Shown here piece by piece: positions 8,350 to 16,324 of a DNA stretch of 64,000 nucleotides. The DNA lies in contig NZ_JOTN01000009.1 in assembly GCF_000712595.1 (NCBI RefSeq), forward strand, positions 1 to 64,000. Reading direction: 5' to 3'. The number at the start of each line of letters is the position of its first letter. The first letter of the stretch is position 1. Below the pieces are notes generated by a model. The model was not told the DNA's origin. It did no database searches and saw only the letters and a program-made list of their open reading frames with translations. Source of the DNA: Bacillus manliponensis (GTDB taxonomy: Bacteria; Bacillota; Bacilli; Bacillales; Bacillaceae_G). The position numbers and the translations under genes were made by a program.

Positions 8350-8979
8350 ATGAGGAAAGAACTTCACGTCATTTCGAATGGAAAGATGACATTTCAGCAA
8401 TTAACAACTGCCGCGCTGCAAATAGAGAGTGAGATTGATTATTTGCATATTCGTGAACGGGAAAAAAACACGAAAGAATTATACGAAGGTGTAGAATTTC
8501 TTTTAACAAGTGGCTTTCCTGTTTCTAAACTTGTCATGAATGATCGGGTTGATATTGCAAGCTTATTTCATATTCCACGTGTCCAGCTTGGATATAGAAG
8601 TGCATCAATTCAGGCTGTGAAAGAAAAGTTTTCTTACTTGCATGTTGGCTATTCTGTTCACTCTTTAGAAGAAGCAATTACTGCATTTCAAAGCGGCGCG
8701 GATTCTCTCGTATATGGTCACATCTTTCAAACAAACTCGAAAAAAGGTGTTCCTCCAAGGGGGCTAAAGGAATTTTCAAGCATAGTAGAACATACAACGA
8801 TTCCAGTTACGGCGATAGGAGGAATCACACCATATAATGCGGAAGCGGTCATGCAAGCAGGTGCAACTGGTATTGCAGTTATGTCTGGAATTTTAGGGAA
8901 AGAAATGCCATATGAAGAAGCACACTTATATAAGGAAATGATGGGAAAGTGGGCGAGAAGTCATGGGAAAAGTATATGA
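8350..8979 (+). CDS. tenI: Thiazole tautomerase TenI
   Basis: A 209-residue TIM-barrel protein of the ThiE/TenI family. TenI aromatises the thiazole product of ThiG. The phosphate-binding glycine loops AIGGITPYNA and GATGIAVMSGI are present. It lacks the full ThiE diphosphate-binding signature, and its place between the transporter and thiO matches tenI of the B. subtilis tenA-tenI-thiOSGFD operon. The end overlaps thiO by 17 bases. ThiE activity cannot be wholly excluded from sequence alone. Confidence 0.88.
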   Translation: MRKELHVISNGKMTFQQLTTAALQIESEIDYLHIREREKNTKELYEGVEFLLTSGFPVSKLVMNDRVDIASLFHIPRVQLGYRSASIQAVKEKFSYLHVGYSVHSLEEAITAFQSGADSLVYGHIFQTNSKKGVPPRGLKEFSSIVEHTTIPVTAIGGITPYNAEAVMQAGATGIAVMSGILGKEMPYEEAHLYKEMMGKWARSHGKSI

Positions 8980-10075
8980 TGTTGTCATTATTGGCGGCGG
9001 CGTAATTGGAAGTGCAATCGCACATTTTTTAGCAGAACGAAACTATAAAGTTGCAGTTATAGAAAAAAAGAAAATTGCATCAGAAGCTTCTAAGGCGGCA
9101 GCTGGATTACTTGGCGTGCAAGCAGAGTGGGATGAATATGATCCACTTTTTGAGCTGGCGAAAAAGAGCCGTATGATGTTTCCAAAACTGGCCGAGCAGC
9201 TACGGGAAAAGACAGGTATTGATATTGGTTATGAGGAAAAAGGAATCTATCGTGTTGCTCATACAGAAGAAGAGAAACAGAGATTGCTGGATATTATGAA
9301 ATGGCAAACGAAAACGGGAGAAGAATCTCATTTCTTATGTAGAGAAGAGTTACAGCGAAGAGAACCTTATTTATCTCATTCTATTATTGGCGCTGTTTAT
9401 CATCCGAAAGACGGTCATGTAATTGCTCCTGATTTGACGGAAGCATTTGCAAGTTCAGCTTCTATAAGTGGTGCGGATATATACGAAGAAACGGAAGTGC
9501 TACATATTCGCATTGAAAATAGTCATGTACGAGGTATTGTAACGACTGAAGGAGAAATGATTACGGAAAAGGTTGTCATTGCAAATGGATCGTGGAGTAC
9601 GAAACTATTACAATATTTTGATGAAAGTTTTGGTACGTATCCAGTAAAGGGTGAAGTTGTTGCGGTACGAAGTAGGAAGCTATTATTAACAGCGCCAATC
9701 TTTCAAGAGCGGTTTTATATTGCGCCAAAGCGTGGGAACCGCTATGTCATTGGAGCATCTATGATACCGCATACGTATAACAAAGCGGTGCGTCCTGAAA
9801 GTATTACAACGATTTTGGAGCGTGCATATCACATATTGCCGGCGTTAAAAGAGGCTGAATGGGAAACGGCGTGGGCAGGTTTAAGACCACAATCTAATCA
9901 TCATATGCCATATATCGGAATGAGCAAAGAGATTGCAGGGTTATATGCATGTACAGGTCATTATCGAAATGGGATTTTATTAAGCCCCGTTTCAGGAGAG
10001 TATATGGCTAATTTGATTGAAGGTAAGCAAGAAAATAGTTTGTTAGATACACTACTTTTGAATCCAATTTCATAA
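8963..10075 (+). CDS. thiO: Glycine oxidase ThiO
   Basis: A 370-residue FAD-dependent glycine oxidase that makes dehydroglycine for thiazole synthesis. The N-terminal dinucleotide-binding motif IIGGGVIGSAIAHFLA (about residues 8-23) and the DAO-family C-terminal motif WAGLRPQSNHHMPYIG are clear. The typical GHYRNGILLSP follows. The start overlaps tenI; thiS starts 12 bases later. Confidence 0.94.
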   Translation: MGKVYDVVIIGGGVIGSAIAHFLAERNYKVAVIEKKKIASEASKAAAGLLGVQAEWDEYDPLFELAKKSRMMFPKLAEQLREKTGIDIGYEEKGIYRVAHTEEEKQRLLDIMKWQTKTGEESHFLCREELQRREPYLSHSIIGAVYHPKDGHVIAPDLTEAFASSASISGADIYEETEVLHIRIENSHVRGIVTTEGEMITEKVVIANGSWSTKLLQYFDESFGTYPVKGEVVAVRSRKLLLTAPIFQERFYIAPKRGNRYVIGASMIPHTYNKAVRPESITTILERAYHILPALKEAEWETAWAGLRPQSNHHMPYIGMSKEIAGLYACTGHYRNGILLSPVSGEYMANLIEGKQENSLLDTLLLNPIS

Positions 10076-10087
10076 GGAGATGGGAAT

Positions 10088-10291
10088 TTGAATATAAAAA
10101 TTAACGGCAAAAATGTAGCAGTTCCTCATGAAGTAAAGACAGTTGAAGCATTGCTTATTCATTTAAAGCTAGATAAAAAGATTGTAATTATTGAGCGCAA
10201 TCAAGAGATTTTACAAAAAGAAGACCATGAAGATACATCTGTATTTGATGGTGATCAAATTGAAATTGTGACATTTGTAGGAGGCGGTTGA
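10088..10291 (+). CDS. thiS: Sulfur carrier protein ThiS
   Basis: A 67-residue ubiquitin-like sulfur carrier. Its C-terminus ends VGGG, giving the Gly-Gly needed for adenylation by ThiF and thiocarboxylation. The start is TTG, 4 bases after AAGGAGATGGGAA; no ATG is available. It is separated from thiG by only a few bases, and ThiS and ThiG form a complex in thiazole synthesis. Confidence 0.94.
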   Translation: MNIKINGKNVAVPHEVKTVEALLIHLKLDKKIVIIERNQEILQKEDHEDTSVFDGDQIEIVTFVGGG

Positions 10292-10293
10292 TG

Positions 10294-11064
10294 ATGTTGA
10301 AAATTGGACCATTTACATTTAACTCAAGACTTTTATTAGGAACAGGGAAGTTTTCTGATTTTGATGTGCAAAAAGAAGCAATTGAAGTATCAGAAGCAGA
10401 AATTTTAACGTTTGCTGTGCGTCGTATGGATATTTTCCAAGAAGATCAGCCTAATTTATTAGAGAAAATTGATGTAACAAATTATACGCTATTACCGAAT
10501 ACAGCGGGGGCAAAAAATGCAGAAGAAGCAGTTCGTATTGCTAAGCTTGCAAAAGCGTCGGGGCTTTGTGACATGGTAAAAGTAGAAGTAATCGGTGATG
10601 ATAAAACGCTATTACCAGATCCAGTCGAAACGTTAAAAGCATCCGAAATGTTATTAGAAGAAGGATTTATCGTATTGCCATATACGTCTGATGATGTTGT
10701 ATTAGCCCGTAAATTACAAGAGTTAGGTGTTCATGCGATTATGCCGGGTGCATCACCAATTGGATCAGGACTTGGTATTGTAAATCCAGTAAACTTACGT
10801 TTTATTATTGAGCAATCTACTATTCCTGTTATTGTTGATGCTGGAATTGGTAGCCCAGCAGATGCTGCACTTGCGATGGAACTTGGAGCTGACGGTGTGT
10901 TATTAAATACAGCTGTTTCAGGTGCTAAAGACCCTGTAAAGATGGCAAAAGCGATGAAGCTAGGTATTGAAGCAGGGCGTTTAGGATTTGAAGCAGGGCG
11001 CATTGCAAGAAAACGCTATGCAACTGCAAGTAGTCCATTAGAAGGAATGAGTGTTCTTGAATAG
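10294..11064 (+). CDS. thiG: Thiazole synthase ThiG
   Basis: A 256-residue TIM-barrel enzyme that joins deoxyxylulose phosphate, dehydroglycine and ThiS-thiocarboxylate sulfur into the thiazole ring. The active-site Lys lies in [10 protein letters not shown] (about residue 96), with phosphate loops in [10 protein letters not shown] and [12 protein letters not shown]. Two ATGs in a row (10291, 10294) follow AGGAGG; the second gives the usual family length. The end overlaps thiF. Confidence 0.95.
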   Translation: MLKIGPFTFNSRLLLGTGKFSDFDVQKEAIEVSEAEILTFAVRRMDIFQEDQPNLLEKIDVTNYTLLPNTAGAKNAEEAVRIAKLAKASGLCDMVKVEVIGDDKTLLPDPVETLKASEMLLEEGFIVLPYTSDDVVLARKLQELGVHAIMPGASPIGSGLGIVNPVNLRFIIEQSTIPVIVDAGIGSPADAALAMELGADGVLLNTAVSGAKDPVKMAKAMKLGIEAGRLGFEAGRIARKRYATASSPLEGMSVLE

Positions 11065-12076
11065 TCGTTATTCTCGCCAAGTATTATTTCAAAACATTGG
11101 TGAAGAAGGACAGCAGAAAATGGGAAAGAAGCACGTTCTCATTATTGGTGCAGGCGCATTAGGAAGCGCAAGTGCTGAAATGCTTGTGCGTGCCGGTGTT
11201 GGAAAAGTAACCATTGTTGATAGAGATTACGTTGACTTTAGCAACTTACAACGTCAGCAGTTGTATACAGAAGATGATGTGAACAACAAGCTTCCAAAAG
11301 CAGTCGCGGCAAAACGGCGTTTGCAAGCTATTAATAGCGAAGTGGTTGTAGAATCATATATACAAGATGTAACAGCAGAAGAACTAGAAGAAATAGCAGA
11401 TAATGTTCACGTGATGGTTGATGCAACGGATAATTTTGAAACGCGATTTATTATTAATGATATTTCGCAAAAGTATTCAATTCCTTGGGTGTATGGAGCG
11501 TGCGTTGGTAGTTACGGTTTATCTTACACAATTTTACCAGGTAAGACGCCTTGTTTATCTTGTTTACTGCAGTTTGTACCGCTTGGAGGAGCGACTTGTG
11601 ATACAGCAGGAATTATTTCGCCTGCTGTATCGTTTGTTGCGACGCATCAAGTAACGGAAACATTGAAGTTATTGGTAGAAGATACGGATGCTCTTAGAGA
11701 GGGATTAGTTTCATTTGATGTATGGAAAAATGAATATTCATGCATAGACGTTCAAAAGATGAAGCAAAAACCTTGTCCTTCGTGCGGAGAAGGGGCAGTT
11801 TATCCATATTTACGTAAAGAGAATACGTCTAAAGCAGCAGTGTTGTGCGGAAGGGATACGGTGCAAATCCGTCCGCCGCATCCTCAAGATCTTGATTTTT
11901 CTTTATATGAAGAGTTATTAAAGGGGCGTGTGAAGGATTTTGTCATGAATCCTTATTTATTATCGTTTTCTGCCGATGAGAGACGGTTAGTTGCTTTTCA
12001 AGACGGACGTGTCCTAGTTCATGGTACAAAAGATATAGTAGAAGCAAAAACAATATACCATCGTTATTTTGGTTAA
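11057..12076 (+). CDS. thiF: ThiS adenylyltransferase ThiF
   Basis: A 339-residue E1-like enzyme that adenylates the ThiS C-terminus. The ATP-binding motif [11 protein letters not shown], the Arg-containing NLQRQ, and two CxxC zinc pairs (CLSC near residue 170, CPSC near residue 238) are seen. The start is within thiG: TTG at 11057 gives MNSRYSRQ, the usual N-terminus. GTG at 11051, closer to AGAAGGA, is the alternative. The C-terminal 100 residues go beyond the E1 core and resemble the rhodanese-like tail of some ThiF/MoeB proteins, but the active Cys is not obvious. Confidence 0.9.
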   Translation: MNSRYSRQVLFQNIGEEGQQKMGKKHVLIIGAGALGSASAEMLVRAGVGKVTIVDRDYVDFSNLQRQQLYTEDDVNNKLPKAVAAKRRLQAINSEVVVESYIQDVTAEELEEIADNVHVMVDATDNFETRFIINDISQKYSIPWVYGACVGSYGLSYTILPGKTPCLSCLLQFVPLGGATCDTAGIISPAVSFVATHQVTETLKLLVEDTDALREGLVSFDVWKNEYSCIDVQKMKQKPCPSCGEGAVYPYLRKENTSKAAVLCGRDTVQIRPPHPQDLDFSLYEELLKGRVKDFVMNPYLLSFSADERRLVAFQDGRVLVHGTKDIVEAKTIYHRYFG

Positions 12077-12092
12077 AGAGAAGGTGAATGGG

Positions 12093-12905
12093 ATGAAAGT
12101 AAATAAAGCGTTAACAATTGCAGGATCTGATAGTGGCGGCGGAGCTGGTATTCAGGCTGATATTAAAACATTTCAGGAGCTGGGCGTGTATGGTATGACA
12201 GCAATTACAGCGATTACAGCGCAAAATACGCTTGGTGTACACGGAGTATATCCTGTAGCAACAGAAGGAATTAAAGAACAGTTACGTGCGATTGGTGAAG
12301 ATTTAACACCAGATGCAGTGAAATTAGGAATGTTATTTAGTGCAGAAATTATTGAAGTGGTGGCAGAATATATTAAAAAATTTGATTGGAATAATATTGT
12401 GCTAGATCCTGTTATGATTGCGAAAGGTGGTGCATCATTATTGCAGCAAGAAGCAGTTACGGCATTAAAAGAGCATTTATTACCGCTTGCAACAGTAATT
12501 ACACCAAATGTTCCAGAAGCAGAAGTATTAACAGGAATTGAGATTCATAATTTAGAAGATAGTAAGAGAGCTGCACAAGCATTATACGATTTAGGTGTGA
12601 CATATGTTGTTATGAAAGGTGGTCACGCGGCATACCAAGGAAACGAAGTTGTCGATTTATTATTTGATGGTAAGATATTTACCGAGTATCGAAGTGAACG
12701 AATTGATTCAAAGCAAACGCATGGAAGTGGATGTACGTTTGCAGCGGCATTAACGGCGGCGTTAGCGAAAGGGTATACAGCTCATGATGCCGTACAAGAG
12801 GCAAAAGATTTTATTAGTATAGCAATTCAAGATGAGTTACACATTGGAAGTGGACATGGCCCAACGAATCACTTTGCATACGGTCGTCAATCACAGCGTG
12901 TATAA
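12093..12905 (+). CDS. thiD: HMP/HMP-phosphate kinase ThiD
   Basis: A 270-residue ribokinase-fold enzyme that phosphorylates HMP and HMP-P to the diphosphate used by ThiE. The N-terminal substrate motif GSDSGGGAGIQADIKTFQ and the C-terminal anion-hole motif HGSGCTFAAALTA are complete. The start at 12093 follows AGAAGGTG; an upstream in-frame ATG/GTG near 12069 overlaps thiF and adds a non-conserved tail. Last gene of the thiamine operon; a terminator follows 13 bases later. ThiE, ThiM and ThiC are not in the window. Confidence 0.94.
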   Translation: MKVNKALTIAGSDSGGGAGIQADIKTFQELGVYGMTAITAITAQNTLGVHGVYPVATEGIKEQLRAIGEDLTPDAVKLGMLFSAEIIEVVAEYIKKFDWNNIVLDPVMIAKGGASLLQQEAVTALKEHLLPLATVITPNVPEAEVLTGIEIHNLEDSKRAAQALYDLGVTYVVMKGGHAAYQGNEVVDLLFDGKIFTEYRSERIDSKQTHGSGCTFAAALTAALAKGYTAHDAVQEAKDFISIAIQDELHIGSGHGPTNHFAYGRQSQRV

Positions 12906-12917
12906 ATATGTATTTTC

Positions 12918-12951
12918 AAAAAAAGATCAGCAGAAATGTTGATCTTTTTTT
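12918..12951 (+). terminator. Terminator of the thiamine operon
   Basis: AAAGATCA pairs with TGATCTTT around a 9-base loop, followed by seven T. Confidence 0.88.
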
Positions 12952-13003
12952 GTTTACTTTTTCTAAAATCAGGAGTAATATGCCATTTAAAATGTATATT
13001 CAA

Positions 13004-13118
13004 GAACGCTGAGCCCAAAAATGGGGCGGGGGAACCAATCAATTTGGGGTGAATCTTTCGTATGAAAGTAGGGCTACTTTCAAGGTCCGAATCCGTCAGC
13101 TAACCTCGTAAGCGTGTT
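13004..13118 (+). promoter_or_regulatory. c-di-AMP riboswitch 1 (ydaO/yuaA type)
   Basis: Conserved ydaO elements are present in order: GCTGAGCCCA, GGGCGGGGGAACCAA, TTGGGGTGAATC, AGGGCTAC, CCGAATCCGTCAGCTAACCT and CGTAAGCG. P1 is ACGCT (13006-13010) with AGCGT (13111-13115). This class binds cyclic di-AMP and usually turns off potassium-uptake and cell-wall genes. It precedes two small genes of unknown function. Confidence 0.95.
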
Positions 13119-13162
13119 GGGAGAGGATGAGTAAAGTGAATATAGCAATTAACAGATCCGAC

Positions 13163-13210
13163 TAATATAAAAGAATTGTACTGCTATACTTGGAAAATTC
13201 TTTTATATTA
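13163..13210 (+). promoter_or_regulatory. AT-only 15-bp stem at the ribosome site of the RCK-like gene
   Basis: TAATATAAAAGAATT (13163-13177) is perfectly complementary to AATTCTTTTATATTA (13196-13210). The 3' arm abuts the ribosome site AAGGAGG (13210-13216). There is no T run after it. It is probably the expression platform of riboswitch 1, acting on translation or on stability, or a weak terminator. Confidence 0.65.
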
Positions 13211-13225
13211 AGGAGGATGGGATAT

Positions 13226-13627
13226 ATGGATGAAGAGAAAGAGTATACGCTCATTTGTATAGGAGAAGCTGCAAAAGTAAAGAGTTTACAAGATTTAGTT
13301 CCTTTTCAAAGTAAACTCATTATTTTTGCAGCAAATGAATATATCACAAGCGAAGTGAAAGCGTGTGGTTTTCAGCAAGCATATTGCTGCCCCCATGATC
13401 CAAAGATAATTGTGAAAATATGCAAAGGTATTAAAAAAGCAATTTTGTTAGGAGACGAGTTATCTGTCATTAGCTTCTTTACAGAACGCATTCGTAGTTC
13501 TTTTTATGCGCCAATTACACTTGTCACACGAAATAAAAATTATCCGAAACACCTTTATGAAACAATTGGGGTGAAGCTAGTTGTGTTTACAACTTGTGAT
13601 AATATTTCGTTTTTGACTTTAGAGTAA
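13226..13627 (+). CDS. Small protein resembling an RCK/TrkA-N domain
   Basis: A 133-residue soluble protein with no assigned function. Alternating strands and helices (YTLICIGEAAKV, SKLIIFAANEYI, KAILLGDELSVISFF) and the second half (PITLVTRNKNYPKHLYETIGVKLVVF) resemble the RCK-N fold of potassium channel and transporter regulators, where R-N-x-x-Y...L...G-hydrophobic is typical. The N-terminal GxGxxG is degenerate (CIGEAAKV), so nucleotide binding is doubtful. The start at 13226 fits AAGGAGG 9 bases ahead; ATG at 13217 is too close. It lies directly under a c-di-AMP riboswitch and upstream of kdp, which supports a link to potassium. The fold call is my inference. Confidence 0.6.
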   Translation: MDEEKEYTLICIGEAAKVKSLQDLVPFQSKLIIFAANEYITSEVKACGFQQAYCCPHDPKIIVKICKGIKKAILLGDELSVISFFTERIRSSFYAPITLVTRNKNYPKHLYETIGVKLVVFTTCDNISFLTLE

Positions 13628-13644
13628 GGACGGAGAAAGCACGT

Positions 13645-13881
13645 ATGAAAGAAGCAATGAAAGTATTATTTTTTCATGATTTAACAAAAAGATGGGCGCT
13701 ATCATTAAATCGATTATATGAATTGATAGAATGTGATCCGTCTTTTCCAAAGCCATATGTAGTTGTACAGCATACAGATATGCGTTTATATTTAGAGTGT
13801 GACATTATTGAATATGAGAAGCAGCATACAGAATTAGTGCAAGTATGTGTGAGAGGTCGTAATTTACGTTCTTTTTTATAA
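13645..13881 (+). CDS. Small protein with an AlpA-like HTH pattern
   Basis: A 78-residue protein, second gene behind c-di-AMP riboswitch 1, 17 bases after the RCK-like gene. The stretch TKRWALSLNRLYELIECDPSFPKPYVV, followed by an aromatic-rich strand and DIIEYEKQH, resembles the small AlpA/excisionase winged-helix proteins (RWG-S-xLYxLI..DP.FPKP). That would make it a DNA-binding protein, but no phage context is present. The start at 13645 follows GGACGGAGAAAG; an alternative ATG lies at 13657. Function unknown. Confidence 0.6.
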   Translation: MKEAMKVLFFHDLTKRWALSLNRLYELIECDPSFPKPYVVVQHTDMRLYLECDIIEYEKQHTELVQVCVRGRNLRSFL

Positions 13882-13897
13882 TTGAGAGTAGGAGTTG

Positions 13898-13933
13898 AAA
13901 AGGAAATCCCACGTATTGGGATTTCCTTTTTTT
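13898..13933 (+). terminator. Terminator after the riboswitch-1 gene pair
   Basis: AAAGGAAATCCCA pairs with TGGGATTTCCTTT, then a T run. It separates this pair from the kdp operon. Confidence 0.9.
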
Positions 13934-14138
13934 ATGCATAAGAAAAAATACGAACATGTATAAAAGGGATCATGTGGAGAGTAAAGTTTTTCGTCAGAGC
14001 GGTCACAAATATGTTAAAAAAGATTTAGATAGGATGAAAAACAGAGAAAATAAAAGAAAAAAGATGATAAAGAATCATTTGTCCTTATTGTAAGCGCTTT
14101 ACAGGTCTTAAAATTTCATATTTTAGTCATTTTACCTC

Positions 14139-14167
14139 TTTACAAGTTAATTTTAGAGGAGTATATT
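14139..14167 (+). promoter_or_regulatory. Promoter of the kdp operon
   Basis: TTTACA (14139-14144), 17 bases, TATATT (14162-14167): a SigA-type promoter about 45 bases ahead of the second c-di-AMP aptamer. No other candidate in 13934-14208 looks as good. Confidence 0.6.
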
Positions 14168-14207
14168 TACATTCATAAATCATTTATAAAATTTTCCAAA
14201 AACAACC

Positions 14208-14338
14208 TAAAATCGCTGAGTCCAGAAATGGAGCGGGGGAACCAATTTGTGCATCGTCACTTGGGGTGAATCTTTCTTATGAAAGTAGGGCTACTCTTTA
14301 GGCCCGAATCCGACAGCTAACCTCGTAAGTGTTTAGAG
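14208..14338 (+). promoter_or_regulatory. c-di-AMP riboswitch 2, ahead of kdp
   Basis: Same conserved ydaO blocks as the copy at 13004: CGCTGAGTCCAGAAATGGAGC, GGGGGAACCAA, TTGGGGTGAATC, AGGGCTAC, CCGAATCCGACAGCTAACCT, CGTAAG. The terminator at 14369-14399 follows. A c-di-AMP riboswitch controlling kdpFABC has been described in B. thuringiensis; this is the same arrangement. Confidence 0.96.
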
Positions 14339-14368
14339 AGGAGGTTCACTTTTGTGTTGTTCATTTTT

Positions 14369-14399
14369 GAACACTGAGTAACCCTCAGTGTTCTTTTTT
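14369..14399 (+). terminator. Riboswitch-controlled terminator ahead of kdp
   Basis: GAACACTGAG (14369-14378) pairs with CTCAGTGTTC (14384-14393) and is followed by TTTTTT. High c-di-AMP (high potassium) would favour it and shut off kdp. Confidence 0.9.
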
Positions 14400-14441
14400 A
14401 GTTATTTAATGGTAAAATTTAACAGTTAGTGAGGGATGGAT

Positions 14442-14546
14442 ATGCTAGATATAGTTCTAATTGGGGTCTGTATTTTACTCGTATCATCGATGATCGGGCT
14501 AGCTAAATGGTCGGATAAAGTTACGAAAGAAGGAAAATCAAAATGA
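14442..14546 (+). CDS. 34-residue membrane peptide of the kdp operon
   Basis: A short ORF with a good ribosome site (GAGGGA, 6 bases ahead). It encodes one hydrophobic helix (LDIVLIGVCILLVSSMIGLA) followed by a basic tail with KWSDKVTKEGK. The stop overlaps the kdpF start (ATGA), as in coupled genes. A second ATG lies 6 bases upstream (14436). It is distinct from KdpF, which follows. I have a memory of similar single-helix peptides before kdpF in other Firmicutes, but no function is known to me. It may be a further small subunit or stabiliser of the Kdp pump. Confidence 0.7.
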   Translation: MLDIVLIGVCILLVSSMIGLAKWSDKVTKEGKSK

Positions 14547-14623
14547 CGATGATACTTTCGGTTGTTGTGTTATTAATTACAGGGTATTTAGTTTACGCAT
14601 TATTAAATCCAGAGAAGTTTTAA
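14543..14623 (+). CDS. kdpF: KdpF, small subunit of the potassium ATPase
   Basis: A 26-residue single-helix peptide. Its end, GYLVYALLNPEKF, is the hallmark of KdpF, which stabilises the KdpABC complex in the membrane. The start overlaps the preceding stop by 4 bases, and kdpA follows after 19 bases with AGGAGGAGAAGG between. Confidence 0.9.
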   Translation: MTMILSVVVLLITGYLVYALLNPEKF

Positions 14624-14642
14624 GTAGGAGGAGAAGAAGGAT

Positions 14643-16307
14643 ATGATATGGGCTTCAGCTATTATAACAATAGTATTGTTTGTGCTACTAGCAAAACCGA
14701 TGGGTGTCTATTTAGAGAAAGCATTTCAAGGTAGTACGAAGTTAGATAAAGTATTTGGACCAGTTGAGAGATTGATTTTTAAAATAGGTGGTATAAAGCC
14801 ACATAGTCAGTCATGGAAATTATACGCACTGTCGATGCTTGTAACAAATGGTTTTATGATTCTTTTTGTATATGGGGTGTTTCGTTTACAAGGAGTGCTT
14901 CCGTTAAATCCAAGTAAGATTGCAGGGATGGAGCCAACACTTGCATTTAATACGGCAATTAGTTTTATGACAAATACAAACTTACAGCATTATAGCGGTG
15001 AAAGTGGTTTATCGTATTTATCACAAATGATCGGAATTACATTTATGATGTTCGTCGCACCAGCAACGACATTAGCATTAGCAATTGCCTTTATTCGCGG
15101 TCTAGCAGGGAAAGAGCTTGGAAATTTCTTCGTTGATTTCGTTAGGGCAATTATTCGTGTATTAATGCCAATTTCGTTTGTTATGGCACTTATCTTTGTC
15201 GCACAAGGTGTTCCGCAAACATTTTCTGAAAGTGCAGTAGCAACAACGTTAGAAGGAGTGAAACAAACAATCCCGCTTGGACCTGTTGCGGCATTAGAAT
15301 CAATTAAAATGCTTGGAAATAACGGCGGTGGATTTTTCGGGGTAAACTCAGCACACCCATTTGAAAATCCAACAGCAATTACTAATGTATTACAAATGAT
15401 GTTAATGATGCTTATTACAACTGCACTTCCGTTCACATATGGAAGAATAATTGGGAATAAAAAGCAAGGGCGAATCTTATTTGTTTCTATGATGATGTTA
15501 TTTGTAATCGGATTTGGAACTGTTACAACAGCTGAATTACAAGGAAATCCAGTGTTAAACAATTTAGGTATTGATGCAGAGCAAGGTAATATGGAGGGAA
15601 AAGAAGTTCGCCTTGGCTCAGTGATGACAGCATTATTTGCGACAGTGACAACTGCCTCTGAGACAGGTGGAGTTAACTCAATGCATGACGCATTTACTCC
15701 AATTGGAGGTATGGTTCCGCTCGTAAATATGTTACTGAATACAGTATTTGGTGGTGTTGGAGCAGGATTTATTAACGTCATGATGTACGCAATGATTGCG
15801 GTCTTTATTTCAGGTTTAATGGTCGGTCGTACACCTGAATTTTTAGGGAAGAAACTAGAAGGAAAAGAAATGAAGTTAATTGCAGTTACATTGTTATTCC
15901 AGCCGTTATTAATTCTTGGTGGAACAGCTGTGGCATTATCGACAAGTTTAGGAACAGATGCGATTTCAAATAGCGGGTTCCACGGGATTACACAAGTCAT
16001 TTATGAATTTACTTCATCAGCAGCAAATAACGGTTCTGGTTTTGAAGGATTAGGAGATAATACACCATTTTGGAATATTTCAACTGGGCTTGTGATGTAT
16101 TTAGGAAGGTTCTTTGGATTAGTGACAATGCTTGCAGTTGTAGCTTCTTTAAAAGAGAAAACATTAGTACCTGAAACAGTCGGAACATTCAGAACTGATA
16201 ACGGTTTATTTGGCGGGATTTTTGTCGGCACAATTTGTATCGTTGGCGCACTAACATTCTTCCCGGTATTAGTATTAGGACCAGTTGCAGAGTTTCTAAC
16301 CTTATAA
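14643..16307 (+). CDS. kdpA: Potassium-transporting ATPase subunit A
   Basis: A 554-residue membrane protein, the potassium-binding and channel-like subunit of the high-affinity Kdp pump. Selectivity-loop signatures are present, such as [44 protein letters not shown] and [12 protein letters not shown], each at the expected spacing in the fourfold repeat. Full family length, about ten membrane helices. Operon order F-A-B-C. Confidence 0.97.
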   Translation: MIWASAIITIVLFVLLAKPMGVYLEKAFQGSTKLDKVFGPVERLIFKIGGIKPHSQSWKLYALSMLVTNGFMILFVYGVFRLQGVLPLNPSKIAGMEPTLAFNTAISFMTNTNLQHYSGESGLSYLSQMIGITFMMFVAPATTLALAIAFIRGLAGKELGNFFVDFVRAIIRVLMPISFVMALIFVAQGVPQTFSESAVATTLEGVKQTIPLGPVAALESIKMLGNNGGGFFGVNSAHPFENPTAITNVLQMMLMMLITTALPFTYGRIIGNKKQGRILFVSMMMLFVIGFGTVTTAELQGNPVLNNLGIDAEQGNMEGKEVRLGSVMTALFATVTTASETGGVNSMHDAFTPIGGMVPLVNMLLNTVFGGVGAGFINVMMYAMIAVFISGLMVGRTPEFLGKKLEGKEMKLIAVTLLFQPLLILGGTAVALSTSLGTDAISNSGFHGITQVIYEFTSSAANNGSGFEGLGDNTPFWNISTGLVMYLGRFFGLVTMLAVVASLKEKTLVPETVGTFRTDNGLFGGIFVGTICIVGALTFFPVLVLGPVAEFLTL

Positions 16308-16324
16308 AGAGCGGAGGACGGATC

